Shown here in pieces: positions 1-6,690 of a stretch of 43,745 bases of DNA (the first letter of the stretch is position 1; each line of letters starts with the position of its first letter). The DNA is taken from contig JAKBZN010000020.1 in NCBI GenBank assembly GCA_021842465.1, positions 1 to 43,745 of the forward strand, in the 5' to 3' direction. This DNA comes from Pseudomonadota bacterium. GTDB lineage: Bacteria; Pseudomonadota; Gammaproteobacteria; Burkholderiales; Burkholderiaceae_F. The position numbers were made by a program, and so were the translations under genes. Below the pieces are notes generated by a model that saw only the letters and a program-made list of their open reading frames with translations, searched no databases and was not told the DNA's origin.

Positions 1-54
1 CGGGGCGAGTCCTTTCTTGGGTTTCCGGCACGACGCACTCCTTGCGTCCAATAG

Positions 55-74
55 TGGCACAAATTCTAGTGCCA
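55..74. repeat. short inverted repeat
   Basis: TGGCAC and GTGCCA arms flank an 8-bp AT-rich spacer. It could be an operator or the edge of a decayed element. No gene was recognised between the left edge of the window and the RHH gene at 362, so its target is unknown. Confidence 0.35.
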
Positions 75-193
75 AGTTGGATGCCCGCGTCGGAGTCACG
101 GTCGCCGGCTCGCGGATGCACTGGTCCGGTGATGTATCGCAGAGATAGTCGGTGACACTCGATCGGCGCCAGGGTGGCAAGCCGCCGCCCAGG

Positions 194-355
194 GTGTTCG
201 CGCCGACTGAAAAATGCGCAGATTCGCCGTGGTATGCCGGTCATCGAGTGACCAGCAAGCAATCCAGATCTTGCAGCAAAAGTTACATCTCACCCGCGAT
301 CGTGCTGATCACGGGCAGGCCGGCGCGTCTGGTCAAACTCCGCGCGGCCGCAACA
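194..355. repeat. 162-bp direct repeat, copy 1
   Basis: This block is repeated at 638-799 with no length difference and about 8 mismatches in 162 positions by eye (about 95% identity). Its ends are imperfect inverted repeats: TGTTCGCGCCG at one end and TGTTGCGGCCG, read on the other strand, at the other. Copy 1 begins 7 bp beyond the stop codon of the ribbon-helix-helix gene on the minus strand. The layout would suit a small non-autonomous element or a tandem duplication around the gene. No protein function was recognised inside it. Confidence 0.8.
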
Positions 356-361
356 ATCGGG

Positions 362-565
362 TTAACTGATGACGATACGCTGCTCGCGCCCGTCTTTCGA
401 TTTGATGACGAGCTCGCCACCTTCCTTCTCGGCTTCTTTGCTGAGCTTGAGTAGAGTGATGGCGCGGCGCAGCACCTCGGAACGCGAACTCGCATGCAAA
501 TCGTCTTGTAGACGATCGATCAGCTTTACGATCTTTGGGTCGAAGGAAAATGAAGTTGCGACCAT
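362..565 (-). CDS. ribbon-helix-helix antitoxin-like protein
   Basis: A 67-residue protein starting MVATSFSFDPKIVKLIDRL. The pattern of a short beta strand (ATSFSF), then a helix (DPKIVKLIDRLQDDLHA) and a second helix beginning SRSEVLRRAI is typical of CopG/MetJ-type DNA-binding dimers, usually antitoxins or plasmid-type regulators. The C-terminus is charged (KSKDGREQRIVIS). The ATG at 565 is chosen because GAGGGA lies about 6 bp upstream; an ATG further upstream would add 47 unrelated residues. An AT-rich tract at 590-610, unusual for this genome, probably holds the promoter. No toxin partner is recognisable next to it; the gene lies between two copies of a 162-bp repeat. Orphan antitoxin or stand-alone regulator. 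Confidence 0.7.
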   Translation of the reverse strand: MVATSFSFDPKIVKLIDRLQDDLHASSRSEVLRRAITLLKLSKEAEKEGGELVIKSKDGREQRIVIS

Positions 566-637
566 TTGGAATCCCTCGATATGAACCGTTATTGAAAAAA
601 TAATAATACAGGAAGCGCCAGCGAGCAACGTACAAGT

Positions 638-799
638 GTGTTCGCGCCGACTGAAAAATGAGCAGATTCGCCATGGTATGCCGGTCATCGAGTGACCAGC
701 AAGCAACCCAGATCTTGCAGCAAAATCAACGTCTCACCCGCGATCGTGCTGATCACGGGCAGGTCGGCGCGTCTGGTCAAACTCCGCGCGGCCGCAACA
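638..799. repeat. 162-bp direct repeat, copy 2
   Basis: Second copy of the block at 194-355. It directly abuts a TAG stop (800-802, minus strand) of an open stretch ending IYDYILRLRRRSPAFREDV plus a few residues, which reads like the C-terminus of a lost gene. In both copies the repeat starts within a few bases of a minus-strand stop codon. Confidence 0.8.
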
Positions 800-1189
800 C
801 TACGGCGAGACAAAGTCGTAAACGTCTTCGCGAAAGGCCGGAGATCGGCGCCTCAACCGCAAAATATAGTCGTAAATGCGGGGGCCCGACAAGGCGCTCT
901 TTCTCGAGCAAACGGCACCCCCGGATTGGGGCGGAGATTCGTGGAGCGCGGCGAACGGTCCCGCCGAAACGCGGCGCCAATGGGCCGATAAGCCATCGCC
1001 CAGGGGGCCGACCGATTTGCGCTTCGCTTGTGTCCGGTTCCGGGCGTCACGCCGGGGCGGGCACCCGAGCTGACCCTGGCGCGGGTCGAAGGTTGGATTC
1101 TGGGGTGCGCGGGGTAGCCGAGCCGCAGCACTCGCCCGGTAGGAACTAGGCGGAAATTCGTCGTGGGTTTCGGCAGCACAGCGCCTATT
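800..1189. other. gene-poor, repeat-bearing stretch
   Basis: No complete gene is convincing here. On the minus strand about 34 codons ending at the TAG at 800-802 look protein-like, but no start or family was found; this may be the tail of a degraded gene. A diverged, inverted copy of the 220-bp repeat family lies at about 960-1078. Confidence 0.4.
960..1078 (-). repeat. diverged inverted copy of the 220-bp repeat family
   Basis: Read on the minus strand, this matches the core of the repeat at 4861-4973 in the same order: the CGGGCGTC / GAAGCGCAAATC block, then the CCCTGGGCG / CATTG block. Similarity is interrupted by small changes, so boundaries are approximate. Confidence 0.55.
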
Positions 1190-1528
1190 TTACGGCTGGT
1201 CGAGTTCGCGCAGGTGTGATGGTACCGTTCGCTTGAGGCGCCTGACGAGAGCGGGGGCCATGTACTCGTATTTGTCGGGGATATCCAGGCACACAATCCG
1301 TTTGCCAGCTAGGGCTGGACAAAATTTCGCGAGAAGCGCCGCGACGTGCTTTTGTTCCATCGCGAAAATGATCTCCGCCCAATCGATCAACTCTCCCGAA
1401 AGCGGCCTCTCAGAGCCCTCGTCGATGCCGGCAGCTTTGCATTCGAAGCCAGGACGCCTCCCAAACACCTCAATCGCTGTCGGGCTGCGAAGTCGGCCCA
1501 GGCTGCAGACGAAAAGCACGTGCGTCAT
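1190..1528 (-). CDS. low-molecular-weight protein-tyrosine-phosphatase-like protein
   Basis: A 112-residue protein of the small stand-alone phosphotyrosine phosphatase I fold. The P-loop signature C-X5-R-S is present near the N-terminus (FVCSLGRLRSPTA). Later conserved stretches include IIFAMEQKH and GKRIVCLDIPDKYEYM, the latter typical of the short branch of this family. The family usually dephosphorylates tyrosine, but substrates of this branch are unknown. The ATG at 1528 is used because the P-loop then starts about 6 residues in, as usual. The Shine-Dalgarno sequence is weak. It stands alone between two diverged repeat copies. Confidence 0.75.
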   Translation of the reverse strand: MTHVLFVCSLGRLRSPTAIEVFGRRPGFECKAAGIDEGSERPLSGELIDWAEIIFAMEQKHVAALLAKFCPALAGKRIVCLDIPDKYEYMAPALVRRLKRTVPSHLRELDQP

Positions 1529-1617
1529 TCTGCGATCTTCGCACAGCTTGGGAGCAAGGCGGCCTGCGTCGGATCGACGGCGGGTATCCGATTGAAGGGG
1601 TCTCCTGGCGTAACTGG

Positions 1618-1752
1618 TCGGGGCCGGCAACACGGGCATGGGCGCTCGCAGGAAACGCGGCGGCAAGTCGCCGCCCAGGGACCCGAATGATTTGCGCGTC
1701 AGCGACGCCCGTTATTGGGCATCACGCCGAAACCCGGTCCCGACCCCAATGA
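1618..1752 (-). repeat. diverged inverted copy of the 220-bp repeat family
   Basis: The minus strand carries, in order, GGGTTTCGGCGTGATGCCC, ACGGGCGTCGC, GCGCAAATCA, GGGCGGCGA and GCCCATGCCCG. These blocks occur in the same order and spacing as in the tandem repeat at 4421-4973. It is the closer of the two inverted outliers. Confidence 0.65.
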
Positions 1753-1808
1753 GACGCCCGAGGATGTCCCCTCTCCGGAAGCTTCCATGCGTCCTGAGGA
1801 AGCCCAAT

Positions 1809-2186
1809 CTACCCTGCGCAAGGGGTACCTTGATGAAAGCGTATCACCCAGCCGCCAAACGTACGCGTCCAGATTGAACTTCTCCGCGCATATTCGCATC
1901 CACGATCGCACTGAACCTTGGAGGTGTATGTGATTTGCGCCGTATTCACGTCGAGCATCCGAATCGCGAGATCGGGCCATGGCAAAACCGCTCCGATCGG
2001 TTGCGGAAGTGAGGAAATAATCTGCGCCCGCGCATGAATCTTCCCCGATCGGCCAAACTCGAAAAAATCTCCAGCGAACCTCGATTGTTGAAATGCCGGG
2101 TCGAAGCGCGTGGCTTCGCGCCACATCGCTTCCTCAAGGCGGATCAGCTCATCCTTCTCGGTCTCGCTCAGATGAAGGTTGTCCAT
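1809..2186 (-). CDS. DUF4440 / NTF2-like protein
   Basis: A 125-residue protein starting MDNLHLSETEKDELIRLEEA. The pattern of an N-terminal helix, RFAGDFFEFGRSGKIHARAQIISSL in the middle and a C-terminal RRSSIWTR ... GWVIRFHQGTP matches the DUF4440 branch of the NTF2-like/SnoaL fold. Members are small cone-shaped proteins of mostly unknown role. The ATG at 2186 is preferred; an in-frame GTG at 2207 lies inside the GGAGGG that would serve as ribosome binding site, although the spacing to 2186 is long (about 14 bp). No operon partner. Confidence 0.7.
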   Translation of the reverse strand: MDNLHLSETEKDELIRLEEAMWREATRFDPAFQQSRFAGDFFEFGRSGKIHARAQIISSLPQPIGAVLPWPDLAIRMLDVNTAQITYTSKVQCDRGCEYARRSSIWTRTFGGWVIRFHQGTPCAG

Positions 2187-2254
2187 GGAATGTGCGTTTC
2201 CCTCCACAAATCGCCGAGGTCTACCCGATGCAGCGTCTCGCGACGGCTGCTTGG

Positions 2255-2572
2255 TCAGGCCGCTTGCGCCTGAAAACGAACCCCTAGCGCTCGCGCGACT
2301 TTCAGGATCGTTGCGAAACTCGGATTCCCGCTTTCGCTCAGCGCCTTGTACAGGCTCTCGCGGCTGAGGCCCGCATCGCGCGCAACCTGGCTCATTCCGC
2401 GCGCGCGCGCAATATCACCCAATGCACGCGCAATTCCAGCCGCGTCGTCCGGGGCCTCGGTCAACCAGGCGTCCAAATATGCAGCCATCTCTTCGGGCGT
2501 GCGCAACTGTTCAGCCACGTCGTAGGCCAGCGTCTTGGTCTTCGAACTCTTCGCAGAACGGCGAGTCGCCAT
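2255..2572 (-). CDS. antitoxin with C-terminal HTH (addiction-module antidote family)
   Basis: A 105-residue protein beginning MATRRSAKSSKTKTLAYDVA. The C-terminal half is an HTH (IARARGMSQVARDAGLSRES, then LYKALSESGNPSFATILKVARALG), the usual architecture of the putative addiction module antidote family paired with RelE/ParE-like killers. The antitoxin should neutralise the toxin and repress the shared promoter. The ATG at 2572 is chosen because GAGG stands 6 bp upstream; the in-frame GTG at 2584 overlaps the toxin stop. It is the second gene of the pair, 8 bp after the toxin, an order shared with higBA-type modules. Confidence 0.85.
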   Translation of the reverse strand: MATRRSAKSSKTKTLAYDVAEQLRTPEEMAAYLDAWLTEAPDDAAGIARALGDIARARGMSQVARDAGLSRESLYKALSESGNPSFATILKVARALGVRFQAQAA

Positions 2573-2580
2573 CTCGTACC

Positions 2581-2868
2581 TCACAGGTTCTCTGCCAAGC
2601 GCAGCGCGAGACGAATGTCCCGGCCTTGCGTTGACTTGTCGCCTCCAGCGAGCAAGATAATGAGTACGCCGCGGCGCTCGGTGTAATAGACGCGATATCC
2701 CGGCCCGACATCGATCTTCAGTTCGGACACGCCGCCAGTCAGTACACGATGCTGCCCTGGATTGCCGTGTGCAAGCCGATCAACGCGAACCTGTATCCGC
2801 GCGCGTACCGTCACGTCCTTGAGACCAAGGATCCAGTCACGGTACTCCTCGGTCATCTGGAGACGCAT
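2581..2868 (-). CDS. RelE/ParE-superfamily toxin (addiction-module killer family)
   Basis: A 95-residue protein starting MRLQMTEEYRDWILGLKD. Family hallmarks are ARIQVRVDRLAHGNPGQHR, GGVSELKIDVGPGYRVYY and ILLAGGDKSTQGRDIRLA. The toxin probably acts as a ribosome-dependent or related endoribonuclease, inferred only from the superfamily. The ATG at 2868 has no Shine-Dalgarno sequence. Instead the -10 hexamer TACAAT lies exactly where transcription would start at or beside the A of the ATG, so the message may be leaderless. It is the first gene of a two-gene operon with the HTH antitoxin. Confidence 0.85.
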   Translation of the reverse strand: MRLQMTEEYRDWILGLKDVTVRARIQVRVDRLAHGNPGQHRVLTGGVSELKIDVGPGYRVYYTERRGVLIILLAGGDKSTQGRDIRLALRLAENL

Positions 2869-2874
2869 GGAAGA

Positions 2875-2902
2875 ATTGTATCTCATGGGATACAAATGTC
2901 AA
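2875..2902 (-). promoter_or_regulatory. toxin-antitoxin promoter with embedded operator
   Basis: On the minus strand a perfect -35 TTGACA (2897-2902), a 16-bp spacer and -10 TACAAT (2875-2880) give a strong sigma-70 promoter. A near-perfect 20-bp palindrome, TTGTATCTCATGGGATACAA on the plus strand (2876-2895, 9 of 10 pairs), fills the spacer and -10. It is the expected autoregulatory site for the antitoxin HTH. Predicted transcription start is at about 2868, the toxin ATG. Confidence 0.75.
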
Positions 2903-2949
2903 TCCACGCGATACCCGCTTTGTGGCGGCCAGATCGAATGGCGCCAAGC

Positions 2950-3002
2950 CCGCTTGTGGCCGGGCCCGGGCGCCCAGCGCGCCCGGTTTCCGGCGCCGAA
3001 TT
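2950..3002. repeat. 53-bp GC-rich inverted repeat, left arm
   Basis: This arm, with core GGCCGGGCCCGGGCGCCCAG, recurs in reverse complement at 3253-3305 with only 2 mismatches in 53. The 250-bp interior has no recognisable gene. The pair resembles the ends or two inserted copies of a mobile GC-rich element. Confidence 0.85.
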
Positions 3003-3252
3003 TGCAGTACTGTACCGACGCACGGAAGTCTGCGGAAGCGCTCCACGCCGTGCTCGATCCTGCGGCCGCGGCGATTCAAACCTCGGTCTGTTGCGCCAGC
3101 TCAGAAGTGGCGCCGCCGCTCGCCGGAGCCCGCTGGCTGAAAGGCCGGGACATCCGGAAAGAAGAAGGGGGTGTCACCGCGGAATTTCGCGGGTCGCGAG
3201 ATAGGACTCAGGGGGACTTACCGGATTGGCCAGCGGCCGGTAAAGTTACCGG

Positions 3253-3305
3253 AATTCCGCGCCGGAAACCGGGCGCGCTGGGCGCCCGGGCCCGGCCACG
3301 AGCGG
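3253..3305. repeat. 53-bp GC-rich inverted repeat, right arm
   Basis: Reverse complement of 2950-3002. Next to it a further hairpin (GAGCGGCCC ... GGGCCGCTC, 3300-3347) lies between this arm and the avd-like stub at 3363-3404. Confidence 0.85.
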
Positions 3306-3362
3306 CCCACCAGCCGTCTTCCGAAGCTGCCTTTCGGGGGGCCGCTCAACGCCGAGACCTGA

Positions 3363-3404
3363 CAGCGCCTGTTTGTAGATCGGCAGATGCTCGTACCGGG
3401 CCAC
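3363..3404 (-). pseudogene. possible truncated avd-like (four-helix-bundle) start
   Basis: From the GTG at 3402-3404 the minus strand reads MARYEHLPIYKQAL and then loses any family resemblance, running into the GC-rich hairpin and inverted-repeat block. Remembered N-termini of four-helix-bundle Avd proteins of diversity-generating retroelements, M-x-R-Y-x-H-L-P-I-Y-K, match closely; upstream codons even read GNFYTV. No reverse transcriptase gene is present in the window. The stub follows a DUF1566 (C-type-lectin-like) gene on the same strand, the normal target-avd order. Identification rests on about 14 residues. Confidence 0.45.
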
Positions 3405-3437
3405 GGTGTAAAAATTCCCGACAAGGCACGACGACCC

Positions 3438-3459
3438 GCAGGGGGAGGTCTCCCCCTGC
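3438..3459. repeat. perfect 10-bp-stem hairpin downstream of the DUF1566 gene
   Basis: GCAGGGGGAG and CTCCCCCTGC flank a 2-bp centre, about 30 bp past the stop codon of the PEP-CTERM gene and about 34 bp before the avd-like GTG. No T-run follows, so a rho-independent terminator is not obvious. In the Bordetella phage retroelement a GC-rich hairpin follows the variable repeat of the target gene; this is a possible counterpart. Confidence 0.6.
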
Positions 3460-3488
3460 ACCCCCTCAAAAGAGCCGAATCCCTCGAA

Positions 3489-4148
3489 TTACCGAAGTGC
3501 CAAGCGTCGCCGCGCCGCGAGGCCTGCGCCCACAATCGCCATCCCCATCAGCCCCAGCACGCCGGGCTCCGGGACTCCGGTCGCCGGCGCGCCGACATCG
3601 CCCGAGTGCACAGCCCACGCATACAAACTATCGGTATTACTGCCGACGCCCTGGCCGCCATTGCCGAAATTGAAGCCCCACGCGCCGTTGGCATTGGGCG
3701 CGTACTCCGTGGCCGACCAATAGAGGCCGGACTGGACGTTGGAAAAATCGTTGTAGTTGCTGTTGTGGCTGGTCGTGATGGAATTCCTCGCCGTCCCGCC
3801 CAGCCCGTTGTAAAAGAGATTCCCCATCTGGCTGCCCGTGCAGTTGTAGCCGAAACAGTCCAGTGCGGAGTTTGATGAGTTGGGCGTCGTCGTCGGCAGC
3901 GTCCATCCCGTGACGCCATTGATGTCCAGGCTCGATGCCCACGTATTAGCCGCCGACCAAGTCATCAAGCCGTTCATGTCGGCATTCGCCAGCCACGTAA
4001 GATTCGTCGTCGAATCGTAATACGCCTGATAGTTCGTTCCACCCGGCGTCGTCGGCAATACCCCAACAAACGTGTCCGCCTGCGCTATCCCCCCAACTGT
4101 CAGCAACAGCACCCCAAGCAATGCCCCAATTCCGCGGTGAAGTTTCAT
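3489..4148 (-). CDS. DUF1566 PEP-CTERM sorting-domain protein
   Basis: A 219-residue exported protein. Residues 1-24 are a signal peptide (MKLHRGIGALLGVLLLTVGG, then IAQA-DT). The middle is a DUF1566-type domain: NLTWLANADMNGLMTWSAA, GWTLPTT, LYWSATEYAPNANGAWGFNF, YAWAVHSGDVG. The end is a canonical PEP-CTERM tag: VPEP near residue 192, a hydrophobic helix and RRRLALR. Such proteins are processed by an exosortase and go to the outer surface or matrix; no exosortase gene is in the window. The ATG at 4148 has AAAAGG about 6 bp upstream. DUF1566 has a C-type-lectin-like fold, and Asn-rich stretches such as TTSHNSNYNDFSNVQ are noteworthy given the avd-like stub just downstream. Confidence 0.85.
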   Translation of the reverse strand: MKLHRGIGALLGVLLLTVGGIAQADTFVGVLPTTPGGTNYQAYYDSTTNLTWLANADMNGLMTWSAANTWASSLDINGVTGWTLPTTTPNSSNSALDCFGYNCTGSQMGNLFYNGLGGTARNSITTSHNSNYNDFSNVQSGLYWSATEYAPNANGAWGFNFGNGGQGVGSNTDSLYAWAVHSGDVGAPATGVPEPGVLGLMGMAIVGAGLAARRRLALR

Positions 4149-4208
4149 GAAAACCTTTTTACCTTGTTGTTCATTTTTTTCGCGGTCTCGCCGCTCCGCA
4201 GCAGATAA

Positions 4209-4224
4209 AGCACAATTCGTGCCG
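4209..4224 (-). promoter_or_regulatory. sigma-54-type -24/-12 promoter of the PEP-CTERM gene
   Basis: The minus strand reads CGGCACG-AATT-GTGCT, close to the consensus TGGCACG-N4-TTGCW. The invariant GG and GC are exactly 10 bp apart. The start would fall near 4198, giving a leader of about 50 nt before the ATG at 4148. PEP-CTERM genes of EPS/exosortase bacteria are known to be RpoN-dependent through PrsK/PrsR. Confidence 0.65.
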
Positions 4225-4420
4225 ACAGAAATTACCAATCGCCATATCAATGGGTTAGAGAGAATCGGCAATTCCTGGAGGGGGGGGGATGTAAAAAATC
4301 TCGACATTCCTGCGGGTAAATCCCCCCGCTCCTCCGATCTGTACAAAATCCCAACTCCTGCCGTTGAACCGCTGACGGCTTGACCGACAGCAGTGGGTCG
4401 GGTGTTGTCCACCCGGGCGT
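4225..4420. other. intergenic upstream of the PEP-CTERM gene
   Basis: No gene recognised. It contains a 9-G homopolymer at 4280-4288, a phase-variation-prone tract, though it lies outside the predicted -24/-12 core. Any enhancer-binding-protein sites for the sigma-54 promoter would be expected here. Confidence 0.35.
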
Positions 4421-4973
4421 GATGCCCATCACCGGACGTGACGCAAGCGCAAATCACTCGGCCCCCTGGGTGGTGGCTTACAGGCGCATTGCCGTCGCGT
4501 TGACCGCCGGCCCCCATGCCCGGAATGACCGACGTGCCGTCCCCGATCAGGCGTGCTGGGCGACCGCTCCGCTTGGATACCGGCTGCTGAACCAGTACCG
4601 CGTCGAACAGCCGGATTGGGTCGGGTCCGGGTTTCGGCGCGATGCCCGACAGCGGGCGTCGCCGAAGCGAAAATCACTCGGCCCCTTGGGCGGCGGCTTT
4701 CCACCGCATTGCCGCTGCGGCGCCCGCCGGCGCCCATGCCCGGAATGGCCGACGTGCCGTCCCTGATCGGGCGTCCTGGGCGACCGCTGCACTCGGATAC
4801 CGGCCGCTGAACCGATGCCGCCTTGTACAGCCGGTTCGGGTCGGGTCCGGGTTTCGGCGTGATGCCCGACAGCGGGCGTCGCCGAAGCGCAAATCACTCG
4901 GGCCCTTGGGCGGCGGCTTTCCGCCGCATTGCCGCTGCGCTGCCCGACGGCGCCGATGCCCGGAATGGCCGAG
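4421..4973 (+). repeat. 220-bp tandem repeat, two full copies and one partial
   Basis: Units begin at 4421, 4641 and 4861, each with GATGCCC, exactly 220 bp apart; the third stops after about 113 bp. Shared blocks include AAATCACTCGG, GCATTGCCG, CATGCCCGGAATG, CCGACGTGCCGTCC and GGGTCGGGTCCGGGTTTCGG. Open frames cross the units but do not keep a conserved protein, so this is treated as non-coding. Diverged inverted copies occur at about 960-1078 and 1618-1752. Confidence 0.9.
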
Positions 4974-5038
4974 AACCAGACATGTAGCCTGCAGGACCAG
5001 ATTCAAGCAGTGGTGTTGCGCGTTGACCCTCACCCCCG

Positions 5039-5062
5039 CCCTCTCCCGCACGCGGGAGAGGG
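5039..5062. terminator. GC-rich hairpin downstream of ilvA
   Basis: CCCTCTCCCGC and GCGGGAGAGGG form an 11-bp stem with a 2-nt centre, 48 bp past the ilvA stop. This stem-loop resembles a widespread proteobacterial intergenic palindrome and could end the ilvA transcript or stabilise its 3' end. No T-run follows on the minus strand. Confidence 0.5.
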
Positions 5063-5109
5063 GGAACCATAGCGCCGCCGCCTTCCTGCCAACGCGAATT
5101 TCCGCGACC

Positions 5110-6681
5110 CTAACCCAGGAACAACCGGTACGCGCCGCTTCCGGTCTCTTCCTGATACTGGTATCCCAGGTCGGCGAGGAAACGCCGGACCGCCCCGCGG
5201 TCGCGCTTCGGGGCCTGCATGCCCACGAGGATGCGGCCGTAGTCGGAACCCTGGTTGCGGTAATGGAAGAGCGAGATGTTCCATGCCGGCGACATCGCGC
5301 TCAGAAACCGCATCAGCGCGCCGGGGCGCTCGGGGAATTCGAAGCGGAACACCCGCTCGTCCACCGCCAGCGGAGAATGCCCGCCGACCATGTAGCGCAG
5401 GTGCTCCTTCGCGAGCTCGTCGTCGGTCAGGTCGCTCGTCGCGAAGCCCGCCTGCTCGAAGCTGCGGGCCAGGGCGCGCGCGTCGTCGCGCCCCGCGGTT
5501 TCGACGCCGACGAAGATGTGCGCCGTCGCCGCGTCCGAGATGCGGTAGTTGAACTCGGTGATCGCGCGCGTACCGAGCAGGGCGCAGAAGCGCTTGAAGG
5601 ATCCGCGCTCCTCGGGCAGCGTCACCGCGAACAACGCCTCGCGCTGCTCGCCCACCTCGGCGCGTTCGGCGACGAAGCGCAGGCGGTCGAAATTCATGTT
5701 CGCGCCGCTGGTGATCGCCACCAGCGTGCGCTCGCGCAGACGCTTGCCCGCGGCGTATTGCTTGCAGCCCGCCACCGACAGCGCACCGGCGGGCTCGAGG
5801 ATCGACCGGGTATCCTGGAACACGTCCTTGATCGCCGCGCACAAGGCGTCGGTATCCACCGTGACGATCTCATCGACGTAGCGCCGGCACAGGTCGAACG
5901 TATGTTTGCCCACCATGCGCACCGCGGTGCCATCGGAAAAGAGCCCGACCTCGGCGAGCTGCACGCGCCGCCCGGCGGCCAGCGAACGCGCCATGGCATC
6001 GGAATCGACGGTCTGCACGCCGATGATCTTGACCTCGGGCTGCACCGCTTTCACATAGGCCGCGACCCCCGCAATCAGCCCGCCCCCGCCGATCGGCACG
6101 AAGATCGCATCGATCGATGGCGGGTCCGCGTCGGGCTTGGCTCCCGGGTTCGCTCCCGGGTTCGCTCCATTGCGCGCGTGGTGCTGGCGCAGGATCTCCA
6201 TGCCGATCGTGCCTTGGCCGGCGATCACGTCCGGATCGTCGAAGGGATGCACGAAGGTCAGCTTGCGCTTTTCCTGGAGGATCAGGGCGTGGGCATAGGC
6301 GTCGGAGTACGAATCACCGTGGAGAACGACTTCCGCGCCGCGGCTGCGCACCGCATCGATCTTCAACTGCGGCGTGGTCACCGGCATCACGATCACCGCG
6401 CGGCAACCGAGCCGCTGCGCGGCCAGGGCCACGCCCTGCGCATGGTTGCCCGCCGATGCGGCGATCACCCCGCGCGCACGCGCCGTGCGGTCGAGATGGA
6501 CCATCTTGTTGTAGGCGCCGCGCAGCTTGAAGCTGAAAACCGACTGCAGGTCTTCGCGCTTGAGGAGGACGCGATTGCCCAATCGCGCCGAAAGGCGCGG
6601 GGCGGGGTCCAGGGCAGTCTCGATGGCGACGTCGTAGACGCGCGCGTTGAGAATGCGGCGCAGATAGTCGTTGGCCGGCAT
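5110..6681 (-). CDS. ilvA: threonine ammonia-lyase, biosynthetic type
   Basis: Deaminates threonine to 2-oxobutanoate, the committed step of isoleucine synthesis. 523 residues; biosynthetic IlvA proteins are usually about 500-515. The N-terminal PLP domain has the Schiff-base lysine in VFSFKLRGAYNKM, SAGNHAQGVALAAQ, and the phosphate-binding GGGGLIAGVA. Two ACT-like regulatory modules follow (from about residue 330: EERGSFKRFCALLG and FPERPGALMRFLSAM), so isoleucine/valine allostery is expected. A hydrophilic insertion, GANPGANPGAKPDADPP, near residue 170 arises from a short tandem repeat. It diverges from srkA across 26 bp, with -10 TACAAT only a few bases from the ATG. Confidence 0.95.
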   Translation of the reverse strand: MPANDYLRRILNARVYDVAIETALDPAPRLSARLGNRVLLKREDLQSVFSFKLRGAYNKMVHLDRTARARGVIAASAGNHAQGVALAAQRLGCRAVIVMPVTTPQLKIDAVRSRGAEVVLHGDSYSDAYAHALILQEKRKLTFVHPFDDPDVIAGQGTIGMEILRQHHARNGANPGANPGAKPDADPPSIDAIFVPIGGGGLIAGVAAYVKAVQPEVKIIGVQTVDSDAMARSLAAGRRVQLAEVGLFSDGTAVRMVGKHTFDLCRRYVDEIVTVDTDALCAAIKDVFQDTRSILEPAGALSVAGCKQYAAGKRLRERTLVAITSGANMNFDRLRFVAERAEVGEQREALFAVTLPEERGSFKRFCALLGTRAITEFNYRISDAATAHIFVGVETAGRDDARALARSFEQAGFATSDLTDDELAKEHLRYMVGGHSPLAVDERVFRFEFPERPGALMRFLSAMSPAWNISLFHYRNQGSDYGRILVGMQAPKRDRGAVRRFLADLGYQYQEETGSGAYRLFLG

Positions 6682-6690
6682 CGCCGCCGG

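Noticed and set aside
55-74. second sigma-54 promoter (TGGCAC start)
   Set aside because: No TTGC-like -12 element at the right distance; the sequence is simply an inverted repeat.
3300-3350. possible integron attC site (GTTGAGC at one end, long hairpin)
   Set aside because: The partner end reads GCTCGTG, not RYYYAAC, so the required pair of core sites is missing.
4280-4288. nine-G tract as a phase-variation switch for the PEP-CTERM gene
   Set aside because: It lies about 55 bp upstream of the -24 element and is not in a spacer or coding region, so a switching effect cannot be argued from sequence.
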